From assembly GCF_000185145.2 (NCBI RefSeq), contig NZ_GL833119.1, forward strand, positions 984,668-1,048,667: a stretch of DNA of 64,000 nucleotides, given 5' to 3'. The notes under the pieces were generated by a model. That model searched no databases. It was given only the letters and a program-made list of their open reading frames with translations, and was not told the origin of the DNA. Position 1 is the stretch's first letter; each line of letters begins with the position of its first letter. Source of the DNA: Hoylesella oralis ATCC 33269 (lineage in GTDB: Bacteria; Bacteroidota; Bacteroidia; Bacteroidales; Bacteroidaceae). The position numbers and the translations under genes are program-made. Positions 26,893-37,398 of the stretch are shown here, piece after piece.

Positions 26893-28794
26893 TTATAAGT
26901 TCATTGTTCGAATGCGTTCCACAATATTGCCGTTGGTACGCTGAATAGTTTTTAAATCACGATACAGTCTGATACGGAAACGCCACATCCGAAGGTAAAA
27001 GAAAACTCCTGCTGGTATGATCAATCCTGCAACAACGTTCATCCATTGGTGTTCGAACGGACGTGTGTGGGACTTGGCCGCGAGAATAGGATAGCTGTTG
27101 AGCTCATGCAGTATAACCTTGTCTTTCGTATTTGAAAGGTCTTCAATAACCTTTTCCATCTCATCATTGATACGTTCAATTTCATGATCGGGCTGATATT
27201 TGAAGAATACTTTGATGATATTCGGTGCCGATACCAGTTTGTGCTCATTAGAGTATACCGTTATCTCGCTGCTCATTCTTTCGAGTTTAACAGCATCTTC
27301 AGCATATACAGGATCGTTGATGATAACCTCTTTGCTGGAGATATGGCGCTTTACACGCAAACCGAATGCTTTCATAAACATTTCGCGATACATGTCTATA
27401 TTGAATACCACGGAGTCTTTATTGGCTTTATAAGTAACGAAAGCGGCCAGCGGAATGAGTACGGCGGGTGCCAGTCCTTTTCCGAATTCTATTGTCCACA
27501 TGCCGCCACGGGCCATTCTGTAGCCTGTATTGTCCAGAATATAATACACGATAAATACAAGTACCGAGATTATAACGGGTACTCCCAAGCCTCCTTTCCT
27601 GATAATGGCGCCGAGAGGAGCACCGATGAAAAAGAATATCAGGCACGAAAGTGCCAACGTAAACTTGCTGATCATTTCTATACGGTGTTCTCGTATGAGC
27701 TTGTCACCATCGGTTGTGATCATACTCTTGAAGTCTAAATCGCTTACTTCCGACTGCACTTTGTTTAATGCATAGTTGGTTGCACTCAATTTGGCATCGG
27801 GTGTCAGTTTATTGAATATCGAATCGAAGTTGTACGATCCTCGCATGGCGGTCTTCACTGCAGCTATGGAATCGTGTTTAGACAGGTTTAGTGTAGGGAA
27901 TACAGAACGGTCTACATCGGCAAGGAACACCCTCCCGATGCTGTCGTATACCTGTCTTAATGAATCTATGCCTTGGTAAAGTTGCTTGAGACTTTTGCCT
28001 CTGGCATTGTTAGAGAGCGAATTGGCGTCGGCCATACTGAACCCGCCGTCGTAATCGAGGATAATTTTTTTCGATACGAATGTTTCTCTTCGGTAGGGTA
28101 CGGATGCGCTGTTAGCAAGTTCTTCGGCTTGCATGTTTTCGAACCACTCGCCACTCCAAAGCGTTAGCACGAGATGCTTCTTCTCGGCAGTGGACTGTAA
28201 CATGCCCGAATCGGCAAGGATTATGGCCTGATCTTCATAGCTTCCGGTCATACGATATATCATGATACCGTAAAGCTTACCCGTTTCCATGTCTTTTTTT
28301 TGCACGTAAAGATTGCTGTTGGGGATGCCATCGTAGAATATACCTTCGGGAATAGCGAGTTCCGGACTCTTTTGTTTCATGGATATCCATAACTGTGCAA
28401 TCTTCATATTTGCCGTAGGGCCGACGTAATTTTGGAAGTAAAAAGAACTGAAACTGATTATGATAGAAATGATAATCAGTGATCTGAAAGCCTGTATCAA
28501 TGATATGCCGGCAGCCTTGATGGCCGTAAGCTCGCTACTTTCGCCCAAGTTACCGAAAGCAATCAGCGAAGATAGGAGTATTGCAAGGGGCAAAGCCTGC
28601 GGTACTAACATCAGTCCGGCATACCAAAAGAACTGTGCCATGACTTCCATAGATAATCCCTTGCCTACCAATTCGTCGATAGATTTCCATAAAAACTGCA
28701 TCATCAGCACGAATTGACAGATGAAAAATGTTCCTATGAACAGCAAGCCGAATTGTTTTGCAATGAATATATCTAATTTTTTGATCCGAAGCAT
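26893..28794 (-). CDS. LptF/LptG (YjgP/YjgQ) permease
   Basis: 633 residues from the ATG at 28792-28794 ([15 protein letters not shown]). The N-terminus has three helices including the family signature [20 protein letters not shown] long periplasmic domain (about 140-370) precedes three more helices with [18 protein letters not shown]. This is the inner-membrane part of the lipopolysaccharide export ABC transporter. The C-terminal extension past the last expected helix, with a further hydrophobic segment near residue 580, makes it longer than the E. coli proteins (about 360). LptF or LptG cannot be decided. Confidence 0.9.
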   Translation of the reverse strand: MLRIKKLDIFIAKQFGLLFIGTFFICQFVLMMQFLWKSIDELVGKGLSMEVMAQFFWYAGLMLVPQALPLAILLSSLIAFGNLGESSELTAIKAAGISLIQAFRSLIIISIIISFSSFYFQNYVGPTANMKIAQLWISMKQKSPELAIPEGIFYDGIPNSNLYVQKKDMETGKLYGIMIYRMTGSYEDQAIILADSGMLQSTAEKKHLVLTLWSGEWFENMQAEELANSASVPYRRETFVSKKIILDYDGGFSMADANSLSNNARGKSLKQLYQGIDSLRQVYDSIGRVFLADVDRSVFPTLNLSKHDSIAAVKTAMRGSYNFDSIFNKLTPDAKLSATNYALNKVQSEVSDLDFKSMITTDGDKLIREHRIEMISKFTLALSCLIFFFIGAPLGAIIRKGGLGVPVIISVLVFIVYYILDNTGYRMARGGMWTIEFGKGLAPAVLIPLAAFVTYKANKDSVVFNIDMYREMFMKAFGLRVKRHISSKEVIINDPVYAEDAVKLERMSSEITVYSNEHKLVSAPNIIKVFFKYQPDHEIERINDEMEKVIEDLSNTKDKVILHELNSYPILAAKSHTRPFEHQWMNVVAGLIIPAGVFFYLRMWRFRIRLYRDLKTIQRTNGNIVERIRTMNL

Positions 28795-28835
28795 GTTAAC
28801 CTTATTTGTTCTGCACAAGGGTGTAAACAGATATG

Positions 28836-28843
28836 CAAAATTA
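28836..28843 (-). promoter_or_regulatory. -7 promoter box of lptF/ribBA operon
   Basis: The reverse strand reads TAATTTTG, 41 bases before the permease ATG. Confidence 0.45.
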
Positions 28844-28844
28844 G

Positions 28845-29555
28845 CATAAAAATATCAGATATTCTTCTTTTTTGTATTTTTTATTACGGATGAATATTAT
28901 CCTCACCTCTTTTAATTTATATATGCAGATACTTTCCGGTCGCTTAGTAAATATGTCGGTTTGTGATAAAAGAACATAGAAAACAAGAAAATGTGTTTTT
29001 TGCTACCATTTGTCAGTACTCTTATAAAATGTTGTTTATCATGGTAATATAACTTTGTTTATGCTGATGATATGACAGAAATACAATGGAAAACTGTATG
29101 TTGAGTATTCTTCCGATAAAACTTTCCTTTCATGTTACTATGGTATATATTTTCTTCAGTTATGCTTTATTGCTGGTACATGATAGTTGTATACCAATTA
29201 GCAAATAGGTGTATGACTGCAAGAAATTGTGTTCATACGAAATCTTGCTGACATTCTATCAACTTAAATGCCGATATAATCACTTTGTAATCAATAGTTT
29301 TATTTCGTTATGGCTGCATGAAAAGAAAGTAATAGAAACTTAATAATGTATATATGTAGAAGATATTTTACATAGATAATTACTGCTCGTAATCGGCATA
29401 CATTCTTGATAAAGATGAGCTCATTGCTTAAAAGCCGTGTGAAACTCAGCTTTTAGGTCTATTATTTTGCATATTTTCTGTAGTTTACAGATTTATTTTG
29501 GTATTCAAAAAGTAAAGAACAAAAAATAAAGATGCGCACAATAAATAATAAATAT
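28845..29555. other. AT-rich stretch without genes
   Basis: About 700 bases with stops in all frames and no RNA gene I can name. A TAACTTTG box on the plus strand at 29050-29057 could drive an unannotated transcript, but no hairpin terminator is evident after it. Confidence 0.5.
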
Positions 29556-29557
29556 TT

Positions 29558-29589
29558 TTTGTGTATTCGGAAAGTTTGTATTACCTTTG
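29558..29589 (+). promoter_or_regulatory. -33/-7 promoter of tRNA-Met
   Basis: TTTG at 29558-29561 and TACCTTTG at 29582-29589, 20 bases apart, match the Bacteroidota consensus. The mature tRNA begins 21 bases later. Confidence 0.75.
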
Positions 29590-29610
29590 CACCCGCAAAA
29601 CAAGAAAAAT

Positions 29611-29684
29611 GGCGGGATAGCTCAGCTGGTTAGAGCGTCGGATTCATAATCCGGAGGTCGTGGGTTCGGGTCCCACCCCCGCTA
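29611..29684 (+). tRNA. tRNA-Met (anticodon CAT)
   Basis: 74 bases fold as a cloverleaf: D stem GCTC/GAGC, anticodon stem TCGGA/TCCGG with loop TTCATAA, T stem GTGGG/CCCAC with loop TTCGGGT. No 3' CCA is encoded. The acceptor stem has a G1-U72 wobble and an A7-C66 mismatch. The anticodon stem lacks the three G-C pairs of initiator tRNA, so elongator Met is likely. A tRNA-Ile(CAT) read through lysidine cannot be excluded. Confidence 0.92.
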
Positions 29685-29697
29685 CTTAGTACAGTTT

Positions 29698-29733
29698 CCC
29701 TGTAAGTTGTAGGCTTGCAGGGATTTTTATTTT
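29698..29733 (+). terminator. Terminator of tRNA-Met
   Basis: CCCTGTAAG (29698-29706) pairs with CTTGCAGGG (29714-29722), followed by ATTTTTATTTT, 13 bases after the tRNA. Confidence 0.85.
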
Positions 29734-30392
29734 ATGAACTATGAAGTTTTGGCAACCGGTATGCTCGGACGGTAGCTTGTTTTAAATCTGAATACAAACA
29801 GTAGTCACCATTTATTTTGGGAATAGATATTTGGTTTGAAACCGTATTTTTTGTGAAATATTCTGTTTGATTATATTGTCATAAATAAATCTTTGACAAT
29901 TGTAAGTTAATGGAATGTCCTTTTATAAAAGATGCAATGATTTTAATATTCTATGTTTACTTTTCTTTTAATTTTTTCTTTTTTTTCTGGCAAAAAAATA
30001 GTTTGTTAGCAAAAAATGGTTTATCTTTGCCGAGAATAATGTAAACCGACTGTAATCAAGTCTACCTGAAATTGTCGAGGTGCGGACTATTTTACAGAAA
30101 GAAAAACAGCATTTGGTAATTTGAAAATAAGCTCTTATTGCTTTCATTTGTGTTATCTTTGCAGTACATATACTGATACAGAATAAAGATTTTAAATCGA
30201 CTACCAACCCTATAAGTTAAAATGTAATGCCCTATGAAACGAACAAACAATAAGTTTTGAGTTGTTTTTTGTGGTGCGATCAGTCGAATGATGAAATACA
30301 GTTGGCGGAAATACTTGATAAGTGATACGAATATAAAGAAGTTAGTTTCTATATCTATTATTTTTTATTATTAACCAATTAATCAATTAATT
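29734..30392. other. AT-rich upstream region of the GLUG/susCD locus
   Basis: No gene seen. Two TATCTTTG boxes lie on the plus strand at 30022-30029 and 30154-30161. The second would give a leader of about 220 bases before the GLUG gene. Regulatory sequence for that operon is likely to be here; no operator is recognised. Confidence 0.5.
30154..30161 (+). promoter_or_regulatory. Candidate -7 box for the GLUG/susCD locus
   Basis: TATCTTTG on the plus strand. The -33 element is not at ideal distance, so this is tentative. Confidence 0.35.
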
Positions 30393-33300
30393 ATGTTTAA
30401 AACATTACTTAAACTAAAGAAATCGTTGGTTATGGCAATTGCTTTGATGGCTTCGGTGGGTGTCTATGCACAGACGCAGATCACAGATGAGGCTGGTTTG
30501 AAGGCTATAGCCGATGATTTGGCGGGTAGTTATGTTCTTGCGAACGATATTACTCTGAGCGAAGAGTGGGTGCCCATAGGTACTTCCGGTACCCCGTTTA
30601 CCGGTATGTTTGATGGAGGTGGGCATACTATCAAGGGGCTCACGATTAAGTCGGGAGCTGATAATGTAGGTTTCTTTGCGTTTACCAAGGGAGCTACAAT
30701 TCAAAATGTACGCTTTACCGGTGCGAATATCCTCGGTAACAAGCAGGCCGGAATTGTGGCAGGACAGGCAAGTGCGACAGAAATAACGAAAGTTTTCACT
30801 TCTGGAACTCTGGTTGGTTACGATCATATTGGTGGTATAGTGGGCGATGCTCGTATTGGAGATGATGCCGGAGACCTTACAACGATCAGCGACTGTATGT
30901 CTACAGCCGGTGCGTTCAGCACTACTCATCAGGGTGGAGGCATCGCCGGATGGACGAACGGTGCCGTTTTTACCAATGTGCTATTCTTAGGCTCGGCTAC
31001 TGCACCGAGCAATGGTGCCGGTGGCATTGTCAGTATAATAGATGGCGGCACGGCCAATGTGAAAGGTAGTGTTGGTGCTCCCGTTATGTTGTCGGGGGCA
31101 AATAACAAAGTACACAGTATTATCGGTTGGAGCAATGGTGGAAGCTATATTGCGGAGAATAACCTTTCTTCGGCTTCGACTGTGATTTACAGTGCCGGAC
31201 AAAAGGTTGATATCTCAACTCTTGAAGGCGATTTTCAGGGCACATTGACGAGTGTAGAAGATTTAAAGAAAGCTTCTACCTATACGGGAATAGGCTTTAA
31301 TACTTCTACTTGGATATTGGCGGATGGAGTATATCCCGTTCTTACGGGTATGACTTATCCGCTTGATGGCGACGGTATTGCGGTAAATTCGCTTCCGGCA
31401 AAGTGTGTAATCGGCAAAACTTATAGCAGTAGAGCCATGTCTGCATTGCAAAGACCGGTTACCCTTACAAGCAGTAATACCGATGCAGTCGTAGTAGATG
31501 GTACGAACTTGAAGTTTGTAGGCCTCGGCGATGCCGTAGTAACTTATACTACAGCTGGGGATGCTTTCTCTAATGGTGCCACTTTTACACAGAATATCCA
31601 TGTAGAAAGCATGAACTATAACCTTTCTACCGTGGAAGACTTAAAGGAAATGGCAAATAACCTTGGCGGTGATTACAAGTTGATGAACGATATAGACCTT
31701 GCAGGAGAAAACTGGACTCCGTTAGGAGCGTTCACTGGAACGTTCGATGGTCAGGGTCATGTTATTAAAAACATGACAATCAAAAAATCTACGAGTCGTG
31801 TAGGATTTTTCGAAGTTGCTCAAAATGCAACTATACAGAACCTTGGCTTCGAAAATGCAAATGTAGTAGGAGGCGATCAGGACGTAGGTACGATCGTAGG
31901 ACAACTTCAGGGCTCTACTATTAAGAACTGCTATGTGGCTAACTCATATATTGAAGGACATGATCATACAGGTGCTCTTGTCGGTATGATAAGAAATGTG
32001 GAAGGACTGTCTGAAGACGATCCGAATATGGTTGGCGGAACTGTTTCTAACTGCATTTCGGATTCGCATGTAGTATCTCTGTATTATCAGGCTGGCGGTT
32101 TGGTGGGAGTTTCCCGTGGCGGACTTATCGAGCATTGTATCTTTACTGGTATCGTTGAGTGTAAAGGCTCAGGAAATGTTACCGGTATCGTTAGCTTGAT
32201 TGATGTTGCCGGGCATGATGCAGAAGGCAAAGAAACCATAGCTACGACGACGATTAGGAACAACTTGGTTGCTGCTTCCCATATCTATGGCTCTATGATA
32301 CGTAGGGTTACGAATCCTGCAAACCGTGCTGTTACGTTGGAGAATAATTATGCAATGGAGACTGTGTATATCGGTTCCGATTCTAACGATGCCGGTGTAA
32401 TGGAAAACCAGACGGATGCAACTTCTGCAAATGCAGCTAATGTGGCTGATAAAACGGCTAAAACGAAAGCTTTCTTGACAGGACTCGGTTTCGATTTCGA
32501 TAACAATTGGAAATATTTTGACGGGACAGAGGGAAAAATGTTGCCAGTATTAAAGTGGATGAATGCTCCGCTTACAACAACAATATTCGATATGCCGTTG
32601 AATAAGTCTATCCTTTATAAGGATGGTTCTGAGGCAATCAGTTTGAAATGTGTTCATGCATCTTGGGGACAAGACATCAACTTTACTCTTACTCAAGGCA
32701 GTGAACTTGCTTCCTATTCAGAAGAAGAAGTCGCCCTTTACGCAGGAGATGAAAATGGAAACTTTAAAGGCTCGGGCGATGTAACCGTAAAAGTTCTGTT
32801 CGCAGATGGTCTCGCCTCGTATTTTACAGTATCTGGTGACGATAGTTTTGGAGTTTATATTGGAGAGAGCAGTACGGTTACTGAAATTTCGACAGTGGAT
32901 GATTTTCAAAAGATTACCAGAAACTTGGCAGGAAACTATAGGCTTACTACAGATATTGATATGAATGGTGTAGAGTTCCATCCGCTCGGTAGTAAGTCTG
33001 CACAATTCAGTGGTACGTTAGATGGCGACGGTCATAAGATTTTGAATATGACAATCAATGAAACAGGAGGTTCTGAAATTGGTTTCTTCAGTTATACTAA
33101 TAATGCAACGATCAAGAACCTTGCATTTGTCAATGCAACGATTAATGCTCCGAGCAGCAACCATGTAGGAATCCTCGCCGGTACATTGCTAAGCGGTACA
33201 GTCGACCAAGTAGCTGTTGCTGGAACGGTTATAGGTAACGATCATGTTGCCGGTCTTGCCGGCGATGGTAATAGTGTTGCTGTGACCAATACGTATGTAG

Positions 33301-34082
33301 ATGTCAACGTTACAGGCTACAGTCAGGTCGGAGGTTTCTTTGGATGTACGATAGGCAGCCTTAATGTTTCCAATAGTTATTATAATGGTTCTGCATCGGT
33401 GACCACTCGCGGATGGGTTGGCGGAATTATAGGTTTGATAGACAAGGGAAATTGTACAATTGAAATCAATAATTGCGTATCTATTGGTAATCTTGCATCC
33501 GTTGGTAAAGGTTCTCCTCACGCAGCCAGTGCGTTTATTGGAGGAAATGGCCCCGGTAATTTACCGAATGCAATAGTTAACTTTACTAACAATGTTATCA
33601 ATGATAATGCTACGATTAATGTAGAGGGTGATAATGCTTTGGCATGGCCTACGAAGAATATAACCGTCGAAGGTGGAAATGTAGAAGATGCAACAAGAGT
33701 GAACGCTGCACTCTTGAAAGTTGCAAGTACCTATACAGACCTTGGTTGGAACTTTACCGATATCTGGAGCATCGATCCTGCTGATGCAGAATATCCTTAT
33801 CCGGTATTGAAGAAATTCGGAAATATATCTACAGGAATCAATGATATTATTACAAACGATACTATGGCCGGTTATGCCATATCTGCATCTGATAATGTTC
33901 TTACGGTTGCAGGCATCGATGGAACTGCTAAGGTTTATGTGACGAATGTTGCCGGACAACAAGTAGGTTCCGTAAATGTAAGCAGCGGTAAAGCAATATT
34001 TGCTCTTCCGGGACATGGTCTCTATATCATTACTATTGTAAACAATGGTACGATGAAGTCTTATAAGATAGTTAATAACTAA
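30393..34082 (+). CDS. Secreted GLUG-repeat protein with T9SS-type C-terminal domain
   Basis: 1229 residues with a signal peptide (ending GVYAQ). Three long modules start near residues 33, 413 and 833. Each opens with a variant of 'L..iA..LaG.Y.L..DI.l....w.PlG', then 'F.G.fDG.GH.I..mtI', then 'vGFF......I.nl.f..a.i', followed by short glycine-rich GLUG-type turns. Such repeats form right-handed beta-helices found on secreted or surface proteins. The last 75 residues (AKVYVTNVAGQQVGSVNVSS and a final MKSYKIVNN) resemble a type A sorting domain recognised by T9SS. The gene precedes susC/susD on the same strand, so it may be the surface or secreted partner of that uptake system. No glycosidase or peptidase motif seen. 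Confidence 0.85.
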   Translation: MFKTLLKLKKSLVMAIALMASVGVYAQTQITDEAGLKAIADDLAGSYVLANDITLSEEWVPIGTSGTPFTGMFDGGGHTIKGLTIKSGADNVGFFAFTKGATIQNVRFTGANILGNKQAGIVAGQASATEITKVFTSGTLVGYDHIGGIVGDARIGDDAGDLTTISDCMSTAGAFSTTHQGGGIAGWTNGAVFTNVLFLGSATAPSNGAGGIVSIIDGGTANVKGSVGAPVMLSGANNKVHSIIGWSNGGSYIAENNLSSASTVIYSAGQKVDISTLEGDFQGTLTSVEDLKKASTYTGIGFNTSTWILADGVYPVLTGMTYPLDGDGIAVNSLPAKCVIGKTYSSRAMSALQRPVTLTSSNTDAVVVDGTNLKFVGLGDAVVTYTTAGDAFSNGATFTQNIHVESMNYNLSTVEDLKEMANNLGGDYKLMNDIDLAGENWTPLGAFTGTFDGQGHVIKNMTIKKSTSRVGFFEVAQNATIQNLGFENANVVGGDQDVGTIVGQLQGSTIKNCYVANSYIEGHDHTGALVGMIRNVEGLSEDDPNMVGGTVSNCISDSHVVSLYYQAGGLVGVSRGGLIEHCIFTGIVECKGSGNVTGIVSLIDVAGHDAEGKETIATTTIRNNLVAASHIYGSMIRRVTNPANRAVTLENNYAMETVYIGSDSNDAGVMENQTDATSANAANVADKTAKTKAFLTGLGFDFDNNWKYFDGTEGKMLPVLKWMNAPLTTTIFDMPLNKSILYKDGSEAISLKCVHASWGQDINFTLTQGSELASYSEEEVALYAGDENGNFKGSGDVTVKVLFADGLASYFTVSGDDSFGVYIGESSTVTEISTVDDFQKITRNLAGNYRLTTDIDMNGVEFHPLGSKSAQFSGTLDGDGHKILNMTINETGGSEIGFFSYTNNATIKNLAFVNATINAPSSNHVGILAGTLLSGTVDQVAVAGTVIGNDHVAGLAGDGNSVAVTNTYVDVNVTGYSQVGGFFGCTIGSLNVSNSYYNGSASVTTRGWVGGIIGLIDKGNCTIEINNCVSIGNLASVGKGSPHAASAFIGGNGPGNLPNAIVNFTNNVINDNATINVEGDNALAWPTKNITVEGGNVEDATRVNAALLKVASTYTDLGWNFTDIWSIDPADAEYPYPVLKKFGNISTGINDIITNDTMAGYAISASDNVLTVAGIDGTAKVYVTNVAGQQVGSVNVSSGKAIFALPGHGLYIITIVNNGTMKSYKIVNN

Positions 34083-34094
34083 ACTGAAAAATAA

Positions 34095-34120
34095 GGTGAC
34101 CGGAGGTAACTTCGGCCACC
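34095..34120 (+). promoter_or_regulatory. Hairpin with GTAA tetraloop upstream of susC
   Basis: An 11-position stem with one mismatch and a GNRA-type loop (34106-34109) lies in the 105-base gap between the GLUG gene and susC. The T-tract after it is weak, so it looks like a partial terminator or an RNA-processing/stability hairpin that sets susCD level apart from the first gene. Confidence 0.6.
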
Positions 34121-34187
34121 GTTTACATTTAATAGAATTATTCCGTGCGGGATATTCCGGCGGTATTGATACTAATACCTTTATTGT

Positions 34188-37100
34188 ATGTTTAAAGCTA
34201 ATACAGAAAAATTATGGAAAGGTTTGTTGCTCATTGCAATATTACTTGTATCCATTCCTGCTTTTGCTGCGCCTATTAAGGTCACCGGCCGTGTACAAGA
34301 CGTTAATGGTGATCCATTGATAGGTGTCTCTGTAAAAGAAAAAGGTACGAACAATGTTACCGTTACCGATGTGAATGGTATTTATAATATTGCGTGTTCT
34401 TCGGATAAAGCAATACTTGTTGCTGAATATATCGGTTTCCAGTCTGAGGAGCGAAAGGTAACAGGAACATTGATAGACTTTGTTTTGAAAGATGAAGTAA
34501 GTAAACTTGACGAAGTTACGGTTGTAGGTTATACCACAGCAAGGAAAGTGTCTGTGCTTGGTGCACAGTCGTCATTGAAGATGGATCATGTAAAGGCACC
34601 GGTTGCAAATATGAGTTCTATTCTTGCTGGACGCGTTTCGGGTGTGGTTTCTGTGCAGCGTACGGGGCTTCCGGGGCAAGATGATTCCGATATTTGGGTG
34701 CGTGGTATCTCTACACTTACTAACCGTAATGAAGGACCGTTGATACTTGTCGACGGTATTGAACGTAGTTTCAATAACCTCGATCCAGAAGATATTCAGT
34801 CGGTAACTGTATTGAAAGACGCAGCTTCTACGGCAGTATATGGAGTGAGAGGCGGTAACGGAGTTATAATAATTACTACAAAGCCGGGTGTTGTAAGTAA
34901 GCCAAAGTTTTCTGTCGATGTATATCAAGGAATTACACAGCTAACAAAAGTACCCGATCTTGCCGATGGTATAGAATATATGAATGCTGTGAACGAGGCG
35001 TATAATAATTCTTATGGAAAGGCATATTACTCACAACAATATATAACAAATACGAAAGTAGCCAACGGACTTCCTACACCTGAACTTACTTCTGAACAGA
35101 GAGCAGAGCTGGAAAGCCAGCGTTCAATTAACAAATATCTATATCCTAATGTAGATTGGATGAGAGAACTCTATCATAAGTATGGGTGGAACCGGCGCGT
35201 AAATCTCAATATACGGGGGGGGGCACCGAATGCTAATTACTACATCTCGCTTTCTTATTATCAGGAGAAGGGCCTGACGAAGACCGATCCAACGCAAGAT
35301 TACAGCACCGAGATCGACTATAATCGTTACAACTTCTTGACGAACGTTAATCTAAAGGCTACGAAGATGACAAATATCGATGTCGGCGTAAGTGGTTATT
35401 TTGCCAGTGGAAACTATCCGAATAGAAGTCTTAATGATATTTATACAAGGGCAATGAATACAAATCCGGTTATTTATCCGGTGCAATATCCCAATGGAGA
35501 GAACCCGGGGTATTCGCAAGTTCAGCGTGAACTTGATAATCCGTGGGTAGAGCTTACCCGTAGAGGTTATCAAACACAGTATAATACGCAGGTTAACTCG
35601 AACCTGAAGATTACACAAGACCTCGGTTTTTGGGATTGGAGCAAAGGACTTACGGCAAGAGCACTTGTTGCTTTCGATGTGAGAGCAACGCAAACATTGT
35701 CTTATTCCGTAGATAACAGTACGTGGAAACCGAGCGGTTCAAAGGACCCTACTACCGGTGATACATGGCTTGATGACGGAAATCTTTATGACGAGAATGG
35801 CAATATTAAGCTTCAAGAAGAATTCAAAGGCAATACAACCATGTCTTTCAAATCCGACAAGTGGGTGTATCGTACATTCTATTTTGAAGCGGCACTCGAC
35901 TATAAGCATACATTTGCGAAACGTCACAATGTGAGTGGTCTTGTTGTTTTCAATATTAGAAACTATCGTGATGCCAATGGCGACTTGATTGGCTCGTTAC
36001 CTCATAAGCAGGAGAGCCTTTCTGCGCGTGCGACTTATGACTATGATAACCGTTATTTTGTAGAAGCCAACCTTGGTTATACCGGTTCGGAGAACTTTGC
36101 AAAGGGACATCGTTTCGGTACTTTCCCTGCATGGGCTATCGGTTGGGTGCCATCTAATGAGGGGTGGTGGAAGCCGGTTTCGCATGTTATCTCTTTCTTG
36201 AAACTGCGCTATTCTGACGGTACGGTGGGTAATGATAGCCAAAACGGTCGCTTCGGTTACTTTACCGAGATTACTGGAAAGAGCGGTTACAGCTCTTATT
36301 GGGGCACTGATGGCATAGGATACAATAAATACGGTTTCCAAGCACAGTGGTCGAAGATACGTAAGCAAGACCTCGGTATCGAAATCAATTTCCTGCACGA
36401 CGACCTTACATTTGTGTTCGATTTATTCAAGGAGCGCCGTACAAAAATTTTTGTAGACCGCAACAATTTGCCTCTTCTTGCAGGATTTGCCGCTACGGCA
36501 TCTGCTAATGTCGGCATAGTAAAGAACAAAGGTTATGAAATAGCGTTGGAATATAGCCATCAGTTCGGTAAAGACCTTTTCGTATCCGTGCGTGGCAACA
36601 TAACAGAAAATACGGATAAAGTCGTTGAAAACGCGGAAGCAGAGCCGGCATATCCGTGGTTGGAGCGCCGTGGACACAATGTGCTTGCCCGTTGGGGATA
36701 CATTGCAGAAGGCCTGTATACCAGTACCGAACAGATTACTCAGCGTGGTATTACACAGTTCGGTGAAACTCATCCGGGAGAACTGGTAAAACCGGGAGAT
36801 ATTATGTATAAAGATTTGAACGGTGATAAACACATCGACGAAAACGATATGACATGTATAGGGCGAGGTGATATTCCCCGTATCTATTACGGCTTCGGAG
36901 GAGATATTCGTTATAAGAATATCGGCGTGGGTGTTCTTTTCCAAGGTGTGGCCGATGCAGACCGCGAACTTCAAGGGAATGGTATACGTCCGTTCCGGAG
37001 TTCTACGGGAGGTGGAACCCTTTATTCTAATATTACCGATCGTTGGAACTCTAATAATCCGACCAAGACCGATGTGTTTTATCCGCGTTTGGCATGGGGT

Positions 37101-37376
37101 GAGAAAGACGCATCGAATACCAACAACTTTGTTACAAGTACTTGGTGGCAGCGCGATGTAAGCTTTATGCGTCTGAAACAGTTCACCATCTCATATTATT
37201 TCCCTAAGGCATGGGAACGTAACGGTATACTCAAGGGCGGCCGTTTCTATATCATGGGCGAGAATGTATTTACTTTCAGTAAGTTTAAGCTGTGGGATCC
37301 GGAGCTTAATACTGATAACGGTATATCTTATCCGAATGTCAGGACATTCTCTGTCGGCGTTAATTTCAATATTTAA
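34188..37376 (+). CDS. SusC/RagA family TonB-linked outer-membrane protein
   Basis: 1062 residues. Signal peptide (ending AFAAP), carboxypeptidase-regulatory-like domain (about 29-105; GDPLIGVSVKEKGTNNVTVT), a TonB-box-like LDEVTVVGY, and a plug with LAGRVSGVVSVQRTGLPGQD and DAASTAVYGVRGGNGVIIIT. The barrel follows. It forms the channel of a SusCD complex whose lid is the next gene. A run of nine G at 35215-35223 encodes RGGA near residue 344 and is a candidate slippage site. Substrate unknown; no carbohydrate-active enzyme is encoded in the locus. Confidence 0.96.
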   Translation: MFKANTEKLWKGLLLIAILLVSIPAFAAPIKVTGRVQDVNGDPLIGVSVKEKGTNNVTVTDVNGIYNIACSSDKAILVAEYIGFQSEERKVTGTLIDFVLKDEVSKLDEVTVVGYTTARKVSVLGAQSSLKMDHVKAPVANMSSILAGRVSGVVSVQRTGLPGQDDSDIWVRGISTLTNRNEGPLILVDGIERSFNNLDPEDIQSVTVLKDAASTAVYGVRGGNGVIIITTKPGVVSKPKFSVDVYQGITQLTKVPDLADGIEYMNAVNEAYNNSYGKAYYSQQYITNTKVANGLPTPELTSEQRAELESQRSINKYLYPNVDWMRELYHKYGWNRRVNLNIRGGAPNANYYISLSYYQEKGLTKTDPTQDYSTEIDYNRYNFLTNVNLKATKMTNIDVGVSGYFASGNYPNRSLNDIYTRAMNTNPVIYPVQYPNGENPGYSQVQRELDNPWVELTRRGYQTQYNTQVNSNLKITQDLGFWDWSKGLTARALVAFDVRATQTLSYSVDNSTWKPSGSKDPTTGDTWLDDGNLYDENGNIKLQEEFKGNTTMSFKSDKWVYRTFYFEAALDYKHTFAKRHNVSGLVVFNIRNYRDANGDLIGSLPHKQESLSARATYDYDNRYFVEANLGYTGSENFAKGHRFGTFPAWAIGWVPSNEGWWKPVSHVISFLKLRYSDGTVGNDSQNGRFGYFTEITGKSGYSSYWGTDGIGYNKYGFQAQWSKIRKQDLGIEINFLHDDLTFVFDLFKERRTKIFVDRNNLPLLAGFAATASANVGIVKNKGYEIALEYSHQFGKDLFVSVRGNITENTDKVVENAEAEPAYPWLERRGHNVLARWGYIAEGLYTSTEQITQRGITQFGETHPGELVKPGDIMYKDLNGDKHIDENDMTCIGRGDIPRIYYGFGGDIRYKNIGVGVLFQGVADADRELQGNGIRPFRSSTGGGTLYSNITDRWNSNNPTKTDVFYPRLAWGEKDASNTNNFVTSTWWQRDVSFMRLKQFTISYYFPKAWERNGILKGGRFYIMGENVFTFSKFKLWDPELNTDNGISYPNVRTFSVGVNFNI
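35215..35223 (+). repeat. Nine-G homopolymer inside susC
   Basis: GGGGGGGGG reads in frame as part of an Arg-Gly-Gly-Ala stretch. It is the longest G run I noticed in the window, in a genome that generally avoids GGG codons. Confidence 0.9.
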
Positions 37377-37398
37377 TGGCTAAGAAATCATGTAAATT

